Shown in pieces: positions 10,500 to 18,463 of a stretch of 64,000 bases of DNA. The stretch comes from Wenzhouxiangella sp. 15190 (GTDB lineage: Bacteria; Pseudomonadota; Gammaproteobacteria; Xanthomonadales; Wenzhouxiangellaceae), in assembly GCF_003417465.1 (NCBI RefSeq), contig NZ_QVMV01000052.1:182024-246023 (forward strand). The letters are read 5' to 3'. A program made the translations under genes and the position numbers. Numbering within the stretch: the stretch's first letter is position 1; each line of letters begins with the position of its first letter. Under the pieces are notes generated by a model. That model did no database searches, was not told where the DNA came from, and worked only from the letters and a program-made list of their open reading frames with translations.

Positions 10500-10972
10500 T
10501 CCAGGTCCCGGGCAACGGTTTGACCGAAGAGGACGCTGCCAACCCGGCGGGGATCCGCGAGGCCGCGATTCGCCTGCTGGCGCGTCGGGAGCACTCGCGA
10601 TTCGAGCTGGCCCGCAAGCTCATCCGGCGCGGCTGGTCGGGGCCGGCCGTCGAAGAAGTCATCGACGAGCTCGCCGGGGAGAATCTCCAGTCGGACGAGC
10701 GTTTTGCCGAAAGCTACGTGCGTCAGCGTGTCGCCAAGGCCTACGGGCCGGTTCGAATCCGGGCCGAGCTGTCCGAGCGTGGTATCGATCGCCACCAGGC
10801 CGCCCAGGCGCTTGAGGCCGAATCGCCCGACTGGTTCGCCATCGCCGCGAACTGGTATGAGCGACGCTACGGCCCGGAACCGCCGGCGGACCTCAAGGAA
10901 AAATCCCGCCGCCAGCAGGCGCTGGCGCGGCGCGGATTTGCCCACGAGCACATCCGCGAACTATTCGAGTGA
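10496..10972 (+). CDS. recX: Regulatory protein RecX
   Basis: 158 aa small helical protein that binds RecA filaments and restrains them. Typical segments: [51 protein letters not shown], and the closing [15 protein letters not shown]. The start taken here is a TTG in a TTGA overlap with the recA stop. A second TTG at codon 9 (10520) is an alternative; there is no ATG before the conserved region. Tight coupling to recA fits the known role. Confidence 0.93.
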
Positions 10973-11066
10973 AAGCGACTGGAACCACCGGTGCGCTCTT
11001 GCGTACACGGGACTTAAACTATATGTCTGAATTCACGGACGCCCGATTCCCGGACTGTTTGAACCA

Positions 11067-13679
11067 ATGAAAACCACCGCCGAAATCCGCCAGACCTTTC
11101 TCGACTTCTTTGCCGAGCGCGATCACCGTATCGTGCCCTCCAGTTCGCTGGTGCCGGCCAATGATCCGACCCTGTTGTTCACCAATGCCGGCATGGTGCA
11201 GTTCAAGGACGTGTTTCTCGGCTCGGAGAAGCGCTCGTATTCGCGGGCGACGACCTCGCAGCGCTGCGTGCGTGCCGGCGGCAAGCACAACGACCTGGAA
11301 AATGTCGGCTACACCGCCCGGCACCACACCTTTTTCGAGATGCTGGGCAATTTCAGCTTCGGCGACTATTTCAAGCGCGAAGCGATCGAGTTCGCGTGGG
11401 AATTCCTGACGAACACCTGCGGATTCCCGCCCGAGAAGCTGTGGGTGACGGTCTACGAGGAAGACGACGAAGCGGCGGATATCTGGCTCAAGGAAATCGG
11501 CGTCGACCCCGAGCGATTCTCGCGCATCGGCGCCGAGGACAATTTCTGGGCGATGGGCGACACGGGCCCCTGTGGGCCGTGCTCGGAGATCTTCTATGAT
11601 CACGGGCCCGAGGTGCCGGGCGGCCCGCCGGGGACACCCGAGGAAGACGGCGACCGCTACATCGAGGTCTGGAACCTCGTATTCATGCAATACGATCGCG
11701 CCTCGGACGGTACGCTCAGCCCGCTGCCGGCGCCCTCGGTGGACACTGGCATGGGCCTGGAGCGTCTCGCCGCGATCCTGCAGGGCGTGCATTCCAATTA
11801 CGACATCGATCTGTTCCGGCACCTGATCGACGCGGCGGCGGAGCTGACCGGCGCCAGGGACCGGGACTCGGCCTCGCTGAAGGTCATCGCCGATCATATC
11901 CGTGCCTGCGCTTTCCTGATCGTCGACGGCGTGCTGCCCTCCAACGAGGGCCGCGGCTACGTGCTGCGCCGCATCATCCGCCGCGCCATCCGTCACGGCT
12001 ACAAGCTCGGCTGCGAGGAGCTGTTCTTCAGCCGCATGGTCGCACCCCTGTCCGACGTAATGGGTGATGCCTATCCGGAGCTGGTGGACAAGCAGGAATT
12101 CGCCACCGAGGTGCTCGAGCGCGAAGAGAAGCGCTTCGGTGAGACGCTCGATCAGGGCATGAAGCTGCTCGAGGACGCCATTGCCGAACTCGACGGCAGC
12201 GAGATTCCCGGTGAGGTGGCCTTCAAGCTCTACGACACCTTCGGGTTTCCCGTCGATCTCACCCGCGACATCGCCCGCGAGCGCGAGCTGACCGTCGACG
12301 AGGAAGGCTTCGAGCAGGCCATGCAGCAGCAGCGCGAACGCGCCCGCGCGGCCGGCAAGTTTGCCGGCGGTGACGGAATGCCGACAGAACTGATTGCCGA
12401 GCTGCCGGCAACCCGCTTTCTCGGCCATGAACAGCATTCGGTGGACGACGCCGAAGTGCTGGCTATCCTGGTCGACGGAAAACCGGTCGACGCCATCGAT
12501 TCGGGTGACGAGGCGGTACTGGTGCTCGATCGCACGCCTTTCTACGCAGAGTCCGGCGGCCAGGTGGGTGATACGGGTCGGCTCGACGCCAAAGGTGCTC
12601 ACTTCGAAGTGACCGATACCCGCAAGTTCGCCGGTGCCTTCCATGGCCATGTCGGCCGCCTGGCCGAGGGCTCGCTGAAGGTCGGCCAGCGGTTATCCGG
12701 ACAGATCGATTCGCAGCGCCGTGCCGATATCGTGCGCCACCACTCGGCCACGCACCTGCTGCACTCGGCGCTGCGTACGGTGCTTGGTGAACACGTCCAG
12801 CAGAAGGGTTCGCTGGTCGCGCCCGATCGCTTGCGTTTCGACTTCTCGCACCATGCGCCGGTGACCGAGGAAGAACTGGCCGAGATCGAGCGCCTGGTCA
12901 ATGAGCAGGTCCAGGCCAATGCCAAGGCCGAAACCCGGCACATGCCATTCGACGAGGCAATCGAGGCCGGCGCGCTGGCCTTCTTCGACGAAAAATACGG
13001 CGATGAGGTGCGCGTGTTGCGTTTCGGCGATTTTTCGATGGAGCTGTGCGGCGGTACACACGTCGACCGCATGGGCGATATCGGCCTGTTCAAGATCATT
13101 TCCGAGACCGGTATCTCGGCCGGTGTCCGCCGCATCGAGGCGGTGGCCGGACGCGTGGCGGTGGACTGGCTTCAGAAACTGGATCATTCGGTGCGCGAGG
13201 CGTCCGGTCAGCTCAAGACCAGCCCGGAACAGCTTTCCGAGCGCGTGGGGCAGTTGCTGGGTCGCTCGCGCGAACTGGAGAAGGAGCTCGAGCGCCTCAA
13301 GGGCAAGCTGGCTTCGGCGGTCGGCTCCGACCTGGCTTCGCAGGCCGTCGAAATCGACGGCGTACAACTCATCGCAACCAAACTGGAAGGCGCCGACCCC
13401 AACAGCCTGCGCGACACGGTCGACCAGCTCAAGAACAAGATCGGCTCGGGCGTGATCGTGCTGGGGACCCCCGCCGGTAATGGTGTGCGCCTGGTCGCCG
13501 GCGTGACCAAGGACCTGACCGACCGCATCAAGGCCGGCGAACTGGTCAATCACGTCGCCGGCCAGGTCGGCGGCAAGGGTGGCGGACGCCCCGACTTTGC
13601 ACAGGCCGGGGGGAGTGATGTGTCCGCGCTACCGTCCGCGCTCGAGTCCGTTGCCGACTGGTTGCGTGACAGGCTCTAA
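11067..13679 (+). CDS. alaS: Alanine--tRNA ligase
   Basis: 870 aa full-length class II synthetase. The aminoacylation core shows [14 protein letters not shown] and the [16 protein letters not shown] motif. The editing domain carries the [12 protein letters not shown] zinc-site block and [17 protein letters not shown]. The C-Ala domain ends [15 protein letters not shown]. It follows recX by 94 bp, the usual recA-recX-alaS order. The Shine-Dalgarno sequence before its ATG is weak. Confidence 0.98.
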   Translation: MKTTAEIRQTFLDFFAERDHRIVPSSSLVPANDPTLLFTNAGMVQFKDVFLGSEKRSYSRATTSQRCVRAGGKHNDLENVGYTARHHTFFEMLGNFSFGDYFKREAIEFAWEFLTNTCGFPPEKLWVTVYEEDDEAADIWLKEIGVDPERFSRIGAEDNFWAMGDTGPCGPCSEIFYDHGPEVPGGPPGTPEEDGDRYIEVWNLVFMQYDRASDGTLSPLPAPSVDTGMGLERLAAILQGVHSNYDIDLFRHLIDAAAELTGARDRDSASLKVIADHIRACAFLIVDGVLPSNEGRGYVLRRIIRRAIRHGYKLGCEELFFSRMVAPLSDVMGDAYPELVDKQEFATEVLEREEKRFGETLDQGMKLLEDAIAELDGSEIPGEVAFKLYDTFGFPVDLTRDIARERELTVDEEGFEQAMQQQRERARAAGKFAGGDGMPTELIAELPATRFLGHEQHSVDDAEVLAILVDGKPVDAIDSGDEAVLVLDRTPFYAESGGQVGDTGRLDAKGAHFEVTDTRKFAGAFHGHVGRLAEGSLKVGQRLSGQIDSQRRADIVRHHSATHLLHSALRTVLGEHVQQKGSLVAPDRLRFDFSHHAPVTEEELAEIERLVNEQVQANAKAETRHMPFDEAIEAGALAFFDEKYGDEVRVLRFGDFSMELCGGTHVDRMGDIGLFKIISETGISAGVRRIEAVAGRVAVDWLQKLDHSVREASGQLKTSPEQLSERVGQLLGRSRELEKELERLKGKLASAVGSDLASQAVEIDGVQLIATKLEGADPNSLRDTVDQLKNKIGSGVIVLGTPAGNGVRLVAGVTKDLTDRIKAGELVNHVAGQVGGKGGGRPDFAQAGGSDVSALPSALESVADWLRDRL

Positions 13680-13682
13680 TCC

Positions 13683-13796
13683 GGCCTGAAATCCGAAATT
13701 CGAAATCTAAAATCCGAAACAAGCACGAAATTCGAAGCACGAAACGGGGGTGATGGGCCCTGTTTCGGATTTGGTGCTTCGGGTTTCGAATTTTTC
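13683..13796. repeat. Inverted low-complexity repeat (CCGAAATTCGAA words)
   Basis: Directly after the alaS stop, words such as AATCCGAAA, AAATTCGAAGCACGAAAC and AAGCACGAAATTCG (13685-13745) are mirrored at 13761-13795 by GTTTCGGATTTGGTGCTTCGGGTTTCGAATTT, forming a long imperfect hairpin around a GGGCCC. It could end alaS transcription, but it has no clean T run. Same layout as the repeats at 4.3, 16.3, 36.3 and 42.7 kb, with a different word. Confidence 0.75.
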
Positions 13797-13840
13797 CCAG
13801 TGCGCCTGATGTAGCCCCTGCGATATCGGGGCCCGTCATG

Positions 13841-13846
13841 TATAAT
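13841..13846 (+). promoter_or_regulatory. Consensus -10 box for tRNA-Ser
   Basis: TATAAT 14 bp before the mature tRNA end. The -35 region shows no good match. Confidence 0.45.
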
Positions 13847-13860
13847 TCGCCCGCTACAAA

Positions 13861-13951
13861 GGAGAGGTGGCAGAGTGGTTGAATGCGCCGGTCTCGAAAA
13901 CCGGTAACGGGTTTTCCCCGTTCGAGGGTTCGAATCCCTCCCTCTCCGCCA
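13861..13951 (+). tRNA. tRNA-Ser (CGA)
   Basis: 91 nt including the encoded CCA. The acceptor GGAGAGG pairs with CCTCTCC; the anticodon stem CCGGT/ACCGG encloses loop CTCGAAA, giving anticodon CGA for codon UCG. The long variable arm (TAACGGGTTTTCCCCGTTCG) is as expected for serine. It is followed by a repeat module that ends in a copy of its last 19 nt. Confidence 0.97.
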
Positions 13952-14118
13952 GATTGACAGTACAGCGTAGTGGCGAGTGAGAAGGAGCTAATGGCACTTC
14001 GGGATTCGAACCCGATCAGAGGGGTCGAACCGAGCCGAAGGCGAGCTCGCTGACGCGAAGCGTCAGCCCGAAGGGCAAGCCCGCGGAAGCGGGCGCAGCA
14101 ATCCCTCCCTCTCCGCCA
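13952..14118 (+). repeat. tRNA-trailing structured module, copy A (behind tRNA-Ser)
   Basis: Seen in order: an inverted 13-nt copy of the tRNA-Ser T arm (GGGATTCGAACCC, 14001-14013); TCGAACCGAGC (14025-14035) and GCGAGCTCGCTGA (14041-14053), both shared with copy B; hairpin GCTGACGC-GAA-GCGTCAGC (14049-14067); mini-hairpin GCCC-GAA-GGGC (14066-14076); hairpin GCCCGC-GGAA-GCGGGC (14079-14094); GCAGCA (14095-14100); then a direct exact 19-nt copy of the tRNA-Ser 3' end (14100-14118). The bases after the copy (TTGACAG..CAGCG) again resemble those after the real tRNA, so the 167-nt unit is like one extra partial tandem repeat. No coding sequence is seen here. Confidence 0.85.
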
Positions 14119-14220
14119 GTCTTTGACAGCAGCGAACGACACCCGCAAGATGCCGCTATCGGGTCCGAATCACAGGGAGGCGGGCCGATCAGGCCTCGAT
14201 GACATGCCGGACCAGTCACC

Positions 14221-15186
14221 ATGAATCGGATCAAATGTGCCGTCATCGGCGTGGGTTACCTGGGCCGGTTCCACGCCCAGAAATACGCCGCGCTGGACAA
14301 TGCCGAACTGGTCGCCGTGGTCGATATCGACGATCAGGCGGCACAGCGCTCCGCACGGGATTGCGGTTGTCGGGCGCTGACCGATTACCGAGAAGTTATC
14401 GGTGAGGTGGATGCCGTTTCCATTGCGGTGCCCACGGTGCGTCACTATGACATCGCCCGTGATTTCCTGGAAGCCGGCGTGCATGTGCTGCTGGAAAAGC
14501 CCATTGCGAGTACGCTCGACGAGGCGAAGGCGCTGACGCGCCTGGCCCGCGAACGTGGCGTGATTTTCCAGATCGGTCATCTGGAGCGTTTCAATGCCGC
14601 CTTCCTCGACCTGGGCGGCTTCGAGCTCAACCCGCTATTCATCGAGTCGCACCGCGTCGCCCCCTTCAAGCCGCGCGGCACGGACGTCAACGTCGTGCTC
14701 GATTTGATGATCCACGATATCGATCTGATCCTGGGCATGGTCAAGAGTCCGGTTCGGTCGCTGGCGGCCAACGGCACGCCGGTGCTTTCCGACGAACTGG
14801 ATATCGTCAATGCCCGGCTGGAATTCGAGAACGGCTGCGTGGCCAATGTCACTTCCAGCCGAGTGAGCGTGAAATCCGAGCGGCGCATGCGCATTTTCCA
14901 GCCCGAGGCCTATATTTCCATCGACTTCCAGAGTTGCGGCCTGGCCGTGCATCGCATCGGCGACCGCGAGATGTTCCCCGGCGTGCCGGAGATCCTGCGC
15001 GAGGAATCGTCGTTCGAGGAGAACGACGCGCTCAGGCGGGAAATCGAGTCGTTCGTTTCGGCGGTTCGCGATGGCACGCCGGTCGTCGTGACCGGCGAGG
15101 ACGGTCTGCGCGCCCTGGAGACGGCCATGCATATCTCCGCCATGGTGGATTCGCGGCCGAAAACCGGGGCAGTGCGTTCGGCATGA
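14221..15186 (+). CDS. Gfo/Idh/MocA family NAD(P)-dependent sugar dehydrogenase
   Basis: 321 aa. N-terminal Rossmann fold with GVGYLGRFHAQKYAAL, the family's EKP motif in LLEKPIAS (about residue 94), and a C-terminal sheet domain (LMIHDIDLILGMV, NARLEFENGCVANVTSSRVS). Such enzymes oxidise or reduce a sugar ring carbon. Its stop overlaps (ATGA) the start of a DegT-type aminotransferase. That pairing is typical of amino-sugar nucleotide pathways (for example oxidation then transamination of UDP-GlcNAc derivatives for surface polysaccharide); the exact sugar cannot be read from the sequence. Confidence 0.85.
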   Translation: MNRIKCAVIGVGYLGRFHAQKYAALDNAELVAVVDIDDQAAQRSARDCGCRALTDYREVIGEVDAVSIAVPTVRHYDIARDFLEAGVHVLLEKPIASTLDEAKALTRLARERGVIFQIGHLERFNAAFLDLGGFELNPLFIESHRVAPFKPRGTDVNVVLDLMIHDIDLILGMVKSPVRSLAANGTPVLSDELDIVNARLEFENGCVANVTSSRVSVKSERRMRIFQPEAYISIDFQSCGLAVHRIGDREMFPGVPEILREESSFEENDALRREIESFVSAVRDGTPVVVTGEDGLRALETAMHISAMVDSRPKTGAVRSA

Positions 15187-16289
15187 AGCCGATTCCCATG
15201 GTGGATCTCGGCGCCCAGCACGAGCGCCTTAAGCCGCAACTGGAGGCCGCGATTGCCGAGGTCATGGCCGGCACCCGCTATATTCTGGGTCCCAACGTTC
15301 AGGCCCTGGAGGAGGAACTGGGCGAATACCTGGGCGTGCGCCACGCCTTGAGCTGCGCCTCCGGCACTGACGCGCTGCATCTGGCGCTCCGCGCCGCCGG
15401 CATCGGTCCTGGCGACGAGGTCATCACGTCGCCATTCACCTTTATCGCCACGGCCGAGGCGATCTGCTACTGCGGCGCCGACCCGGTTTTCGTCGACATC
15501 GATTCGCGGACCTTCAATATCGATCCCGCGGGTGTCGCCGCTGCCGTCACCGAGCATACGAAGGCGATCCTGCCCGTTCATCTATTCGGCCAGCCCGCGG
15601 ACATGCCTGCCCTGCAGTCGATTGCCGACGAGCACGACCTGGCGATCATCGAAGACTGTGCCCAGAGCTTCGGAGCGACGATCGACGGTCGGCAGACGGG
15701 GGCATTCGGGTTGGCCGGGGCCTTCAGCTTTTTTCCCAGCAAGAATCTCGGTGCCTGCGGCGACGCGGGTCTGGTCGCCACCAGCGACGATGCACTGGCC
15801 GAAGAGCTGCGCATGCTGCGCAATCACGGGCGCCGGGTGGACGGCTATGAGCACAAGGTGGTCGGTTACAACAGCCGCCTGGACGAAATCCAGGCCGCCA
15901 TCCTGCGCGTCAAGCTCCCCCTTGTCGATGAATTCAATCGGCAAAGAAGGCGTGTGGCGAAAAGTTACCGTGAGTGTCTGTCCGAGACGGTGCTGACGCT
16001 GCCCTTGGAGAATGATCGCGGCCGACACGTCTATCACCAGTTCACGACGCTGGTGCCGGAAGGCCGGCGTGAGGCAATTCAGGCGGCACTCAAGCAGGCC
16101 GGCATCGCCAGTGCCGTCTATTATCCGACACCGTTACACCGTCAGCCGGCATTTTCTCGCTACACCCGGGGAGGATCCCTGGCCAACAGCGAAGCGGTGG
16201 CCGAACGCTGCCTGTCATTGCCGATCTTCCCGGAAATGACCGAAGCCCAGATCGAGCGGGTGGCGGAAAGTGTGAAGTGTGAAGTGTGA
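15183..16289 (+). CDS. DegT/DnrJ/EryC1 family sugar aminotransferase
   Basis: 368 aa PLP enzyme, probably making an amino sugar from the keto-sugar produced by the overlapping dehydrogenase. The start MKPIPMVDLGAQHERLKPQLEAAI is typical. Key blocks: SGTDALHLALRAAGIGPGDEVITSPFTFIAT, IEDCAQSFGA, and the PLP lysine K187 in FFPSKNLGACGDAG. The last codons (SVKCEV) and the stop are read from the AGTGTGA tandem repeat, so the native C-terminus may have been overwritten or shortened by the repeat. Confidence 0.9.
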   Translation: MKPIPMVDLGAQHERLKPQLEAAIAEVMAGTRYILGPNVQALEEELGEYLGVRHALSCASGTDALHLALRAAGIGPGDEVITSPFTFIATAEAICYCGADPVFVDIDSRTFNIDPAGVAAAVTEHTKAILPVHLFGQPADMPALQSIADEHDLAIIEDCAQSFGATIDGRQTGAFGLAGAFSFFPSKNLGACGDAGLVATSDDALAEELRMLRNHGRRVDGYEHKVVGYNSRLDEIQAAILRVKLPLVDEFNRQRRRVAKSYRECLSETVLTLPLENDRGRHVYHQFTTLVPEGRREAIQAALKQAGIASAVYYPTPLHRQPAFSRYTRGGSLANSEAVAERCLSLPIFPEMTEAQIERVAESVKCEV

Positions 16290-16324
16290 AGTGTGAAGTG
16301 TGAAGTGTGAAGTGTGAAGTGTGA
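16269..16324. repeat. Perfect heptamer tandem repeat (AGTGTGA)x8
   Basis: Eight perfect copies of AGTGTGA, overlapping the last codons and stop of the aminotransferase gene. Because the period is 7, any entering plus-strand frame meets TGA within 21 nt, so the array acts as an all-frame stop. Copy number change by slippage would not extend the protein. Confidence 0.95.
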
Positions 16325-16347
16325 AGTGAAGGGTTGCGATTTTCTTT

Positions 16348-16373
16348 ACACTTCACACTGAACACTTCACACT
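16348..16373. repeat. 26-nt arm inverted to the heptamer array
   Basis: Two ACACTTCACACT-type units joined by GA, complementary to the AGTGTGA array, so the region 16269-16373 can fold into a long hairpin. The same 26-mer occurs in reverse orientation at 36342-36367. Confidence 0.9.
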
Positions 16374-16383
16374 CGATGCCGCT

Positions 16384-17013
16384 ATGACCCCCAACGATTT
16401 CGTCCAGCAACTCGGCAAGACCCGCGCCTCCGCCATCCTCCGCACCGACGATGCCGAAGCCGCCGTTCAGGCGATGGAAGCAGCCATTCGCGGCGGCTTC
16501 ACGATCTGTGAGTTCACGCTCACGATTCCCGACGTCTACGAGCTGATCGCCGATTTCTCGAAGCGCCATCCCGACGTGGTGTTCGGGGCAGGCACCGTGC
16601 TAACGATCGAGGAAGCGGAAAAGGCGGTGGACGCCGGGGCGAAGTTCCTGGTCTCGCCGGTGACCGACGAGGTGGTGATCGAGGCTGCCTCGCGCCTGGG
16701 CGTGGCCGCGATGCCGGGCACGCACACACCCACCGAGATGCTGCGCGCGCATCGGGCGGGCGCCGGGCTCCAAAAACTGTTTCCCGCACCGGGAATCGGC
16801 CCGGAATTCGTCAAGGCCTGCCTGGGTCCGATGCCGTTTCTCAACATCGTGCCCACCCACGGCGTGACCGAGGCCAATGCGGCCGACTGGCTGGCGGCCG
16901 GGGGCCACGCGATCGGATTCGTGGCGCCGCTGTTCGACCCGCAGCTCGTGGCCGCGGGTGATTTCGACGGTATCGAAGCCCGGGCCAGGCGTCTGCTCGC
17001 GGCCCTTGGCTAG
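16384..17013 (+). CDS. eda: KDPG/KHG aldolase (Eda family)
   Basis: 209 aa class I aldolase of the Entner-Doudoroff pathway, splitting 2-keto-3-deoxy-6-phosphogluconate (or 4-hydroxy-2-oxoglutarate) to pyruvate plus an aldehyde. Visible family blocks: the substrate-binding glutamate in ICEFTLTIPD, the GAGTVLTIEEAEKAVDAGAKFLVSP stretch, GTHTPTEMLRA, and the Schiff-base lysine in LQKLFPAPGIG. No edd, zwf or glk is next to it. It converges on the SCO1-like gene with a 4-nt overlap of the two stops. Confidence 0.88.
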   Translation: MTPNDFVQQLGKTRASAILRTDDAEAAVQAMEAAIRGGFTICEFTLTIPDVYELIADFSKRHPDVVFGAGTVLTIEEAEKAVDAGAKFLVSPVTDEVVIEAASRLGVAAMPGTHTPTEMLRAHRAGAGLQKLFPAPGIGPEFVKACLGPMPFLNIVPTHGVTEANAADWLAAGGHAIGFVAPLFDPQLVAAGDFDGIEARARRLLAALG

Positions 17014-17657
17014 TCCGAAGCGACCGCTTCCGCCCGCGGCGTTTCGTGCAGGCGCTCGAGGGCTTTAACGATGGGATCGACCGGCCGCGCCAGGCCCTCG
17101 CTGCGTTCGGCGACCCGGCCTTCCGGGTCGAGCAGGGTGAGCAAGTTACTGTGGTCGAAAGTACCGTCGCCGTTGTCGCGATAGCGAACGCCCAGCATGG
17201 CGGCCAGGGTACGGATGTCGGCCGGTGCACCGTGCAGGAAGTGCCAGCGCTCGGCATCGACATCGTAGTCGGCGCCATAGTCGGCCATGCGTTCGGGGGT
17301 GTCGCGGGCCGGGTCGAAGCTGACGACGACCACCTGCAGGTTTTTCCGGATGGCATCGGGCAAGGCCCGGTCGATCCGGCGTGCATCGTTGACCAGAACC
17401 GGGCAGGCGGTGGTGCAGGATCCGTAGATCATGGTGATGAGCGTCGGTTTGCCGGCCAGCTGATCCAGCCGGATTGAGCGACCGTCCTGTGTCTGCCAGT
17501 CGGCATCCAGGTGAAAGAGGGAGTGCTCGTGCGTGATCGCTTCGGCGGTCATCGGCGTGTGGTTGGCATGGGCGTCGTGGCCGGCATGCGGGTTTTCCGC
17601 GAAGGCCGAAACGGCCAGGAGAGCGCCCGTGGCCAGGGCGATGAATGCGGTTTTCAT
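17010..17657 (-). CDS. SCO1/SenC-family copper chaperone
   Basis: 215 aa periplasmic thioredoxin-fold protein. Signal peptide MKTAFIALATGALLAVSAFA, then a His-rich stretch (HAGHDAHANH). Copper ligands C81-x3-C85 (CTTAC) and H169 (FDHSN) are in place. Known relatives deliver Cu to cytochrome oxidase CuA or other copper enzymes. As third gene of nirK-nirV-sco, with only 4 bp after nirV, it plausibly loads NirK. I chose the ATG with GGAG upstream; the frame continues 8 codons further. Confidence 0.9.
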   Translation of the reverse strand: MKTAFIALATGALLAVSAFAENPHAGHDAHANHTPMTAEAITHEHSLFHLDADWQTQDGRSIRLDQLAGKPTLITMIYGSCTTACPVLVNDARRIDRALPDAIRKNLQVVVVSFDPARDTPERMADYGADYDVDAERWHFLHGAPADIRTLAAMLGVRYRDNGDGTFDHSNLLTLLDPEGRVAERSEGLARPVDPIVKALERLHETPRAEAVASD

Positions 17658-17661
17658 GGTG

Positions 17662-18426
17662 TTACTCCGGATCGTAGGCACACCGGAATCCCAGTGTGCT
17701 GGTCGTGGTGACGGGCTGGTAGTTGCTGCGCGACTGGAATCGCAGGAAAGTGGCGTAGTGGGCTTCGTCGAATTCCGGCAGGAAGCGGGCGGTATCCCCG
17801 CATGAGCCGGTCAGCAGGTCGATGTCATCGCCGCGTCCCAGAATCAGCTGGAAGTCCTCAACCCATTCGAGCACCAGTCCATGTAGGTCGTGGATGCCCA
17901 GCCCGTCGGCCGGGCCGGATGCGACGGGCCGCAGGTCGCCGGCACCGGGATTGGCATACCAGCTGAACAGTTGGCTTGCATAATCTTGCGGGGCGATCTC
18001 CAGGGCCTGGCGCTGACGTTCGGAAGCGTATTCCCACTCGGTCATCGATGGCAGGCGGCCGCCGATTTCGCGACAGTAGGCCCGCGCGGCGTACCAGGAC
18101 ACCCGGGTGACGGGCCGGTCCGGGGCGGCGTTGCCTTCACCCAGGCCCTCGGCCGAGGGCCAGTGCGACAGGTAGCCGGCGTCGCGGAAGATACCGGGCG
18201 CCTGGTCCCGACGCCACTCGGGGTTGGCCCGCACGAAGTCGAGAAACGCCGCGTTGGTAACCTGGTGGACATCGAGCAGGAAATCCTCGACCCGTCCGGA
18301 TTGACCGGTGTCCTCGCGGACGATGGGCAGTTCCCAGTCGCCGCCGTCGATGTACACCATGCCGGCCTCTTCGGCGAAGACTGCAATGGGCAGGCTCAGC
18401 ATCAGTGTGATCAGCAGTGTGCGCAT
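17662..18426 (-). CDS. nirV: NirV-like formylglycine-generating-enzyme-fold protein
   Basis: 254 aa. Signal peptide (MRTLLITLMLSLPIAVFA) followed by a SUMF1/FGE-type fold: VTNAAFLDFVRANPEWRR, WPSAEGLGEGNAAPDRPVTRVSWYAARAYCREIGGRLPSMTEWEYA, and the ending SRSNYQPVTTTSTLGFRCAYD. Proteins of this fold encoded just after nirK are named NirV; their precise role is unsettled. The gap to nirK is 37 bp and to sco 4 bp, so the three genes form one operon. Confidence 0.85.
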   Translation of the reverse strand: MRTLLITLMLSLPIAVFAEEAGMVYIDGGDWELPIVREDTGQSGRVEDFLLDVHQVTNAAFLDFVRANPEWRRDQAPGIFRDAGYLSHWPSAEGLGEGNAAPDRPVTRVSWYAARAYCREIGGRLPSMTEWEYASERQRQALEIAPQDYASQLFSWYANPGAGDLRPVASGPADGLGIHDLHGLVLEWVEDFQLILGRGDDIDLLTGSCGDTARFLPEFDEAHYATFLRFQSRSNYQPVTTTSTLGFRCAYDPE

Positions 18427-18463
18427 GACGGCGGCTCCTCGGTACTTTGGGTACGCGTTTGGA

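Noticed and set aside
10973..11066. Promoter for alaS (TTGCGT ... TATATG)
   Set aside because: The spacing is only 15 bp and the boxes match weakly; not strong enough to annotate.
14095..14118. A second, partial tRNA-Ser gene
   Set aside because: Only the last 19 nt of the tRNA are present, with no D or anticodon arm upstream; treated as the tail of module A.
13952..14220. Integrated phage or island at tRNA-Ser, suggested by the duplicated tRNA end
   Set aside because: The distance between the two tRNA ends is only 167 bp and no integrase or other gene lies there.
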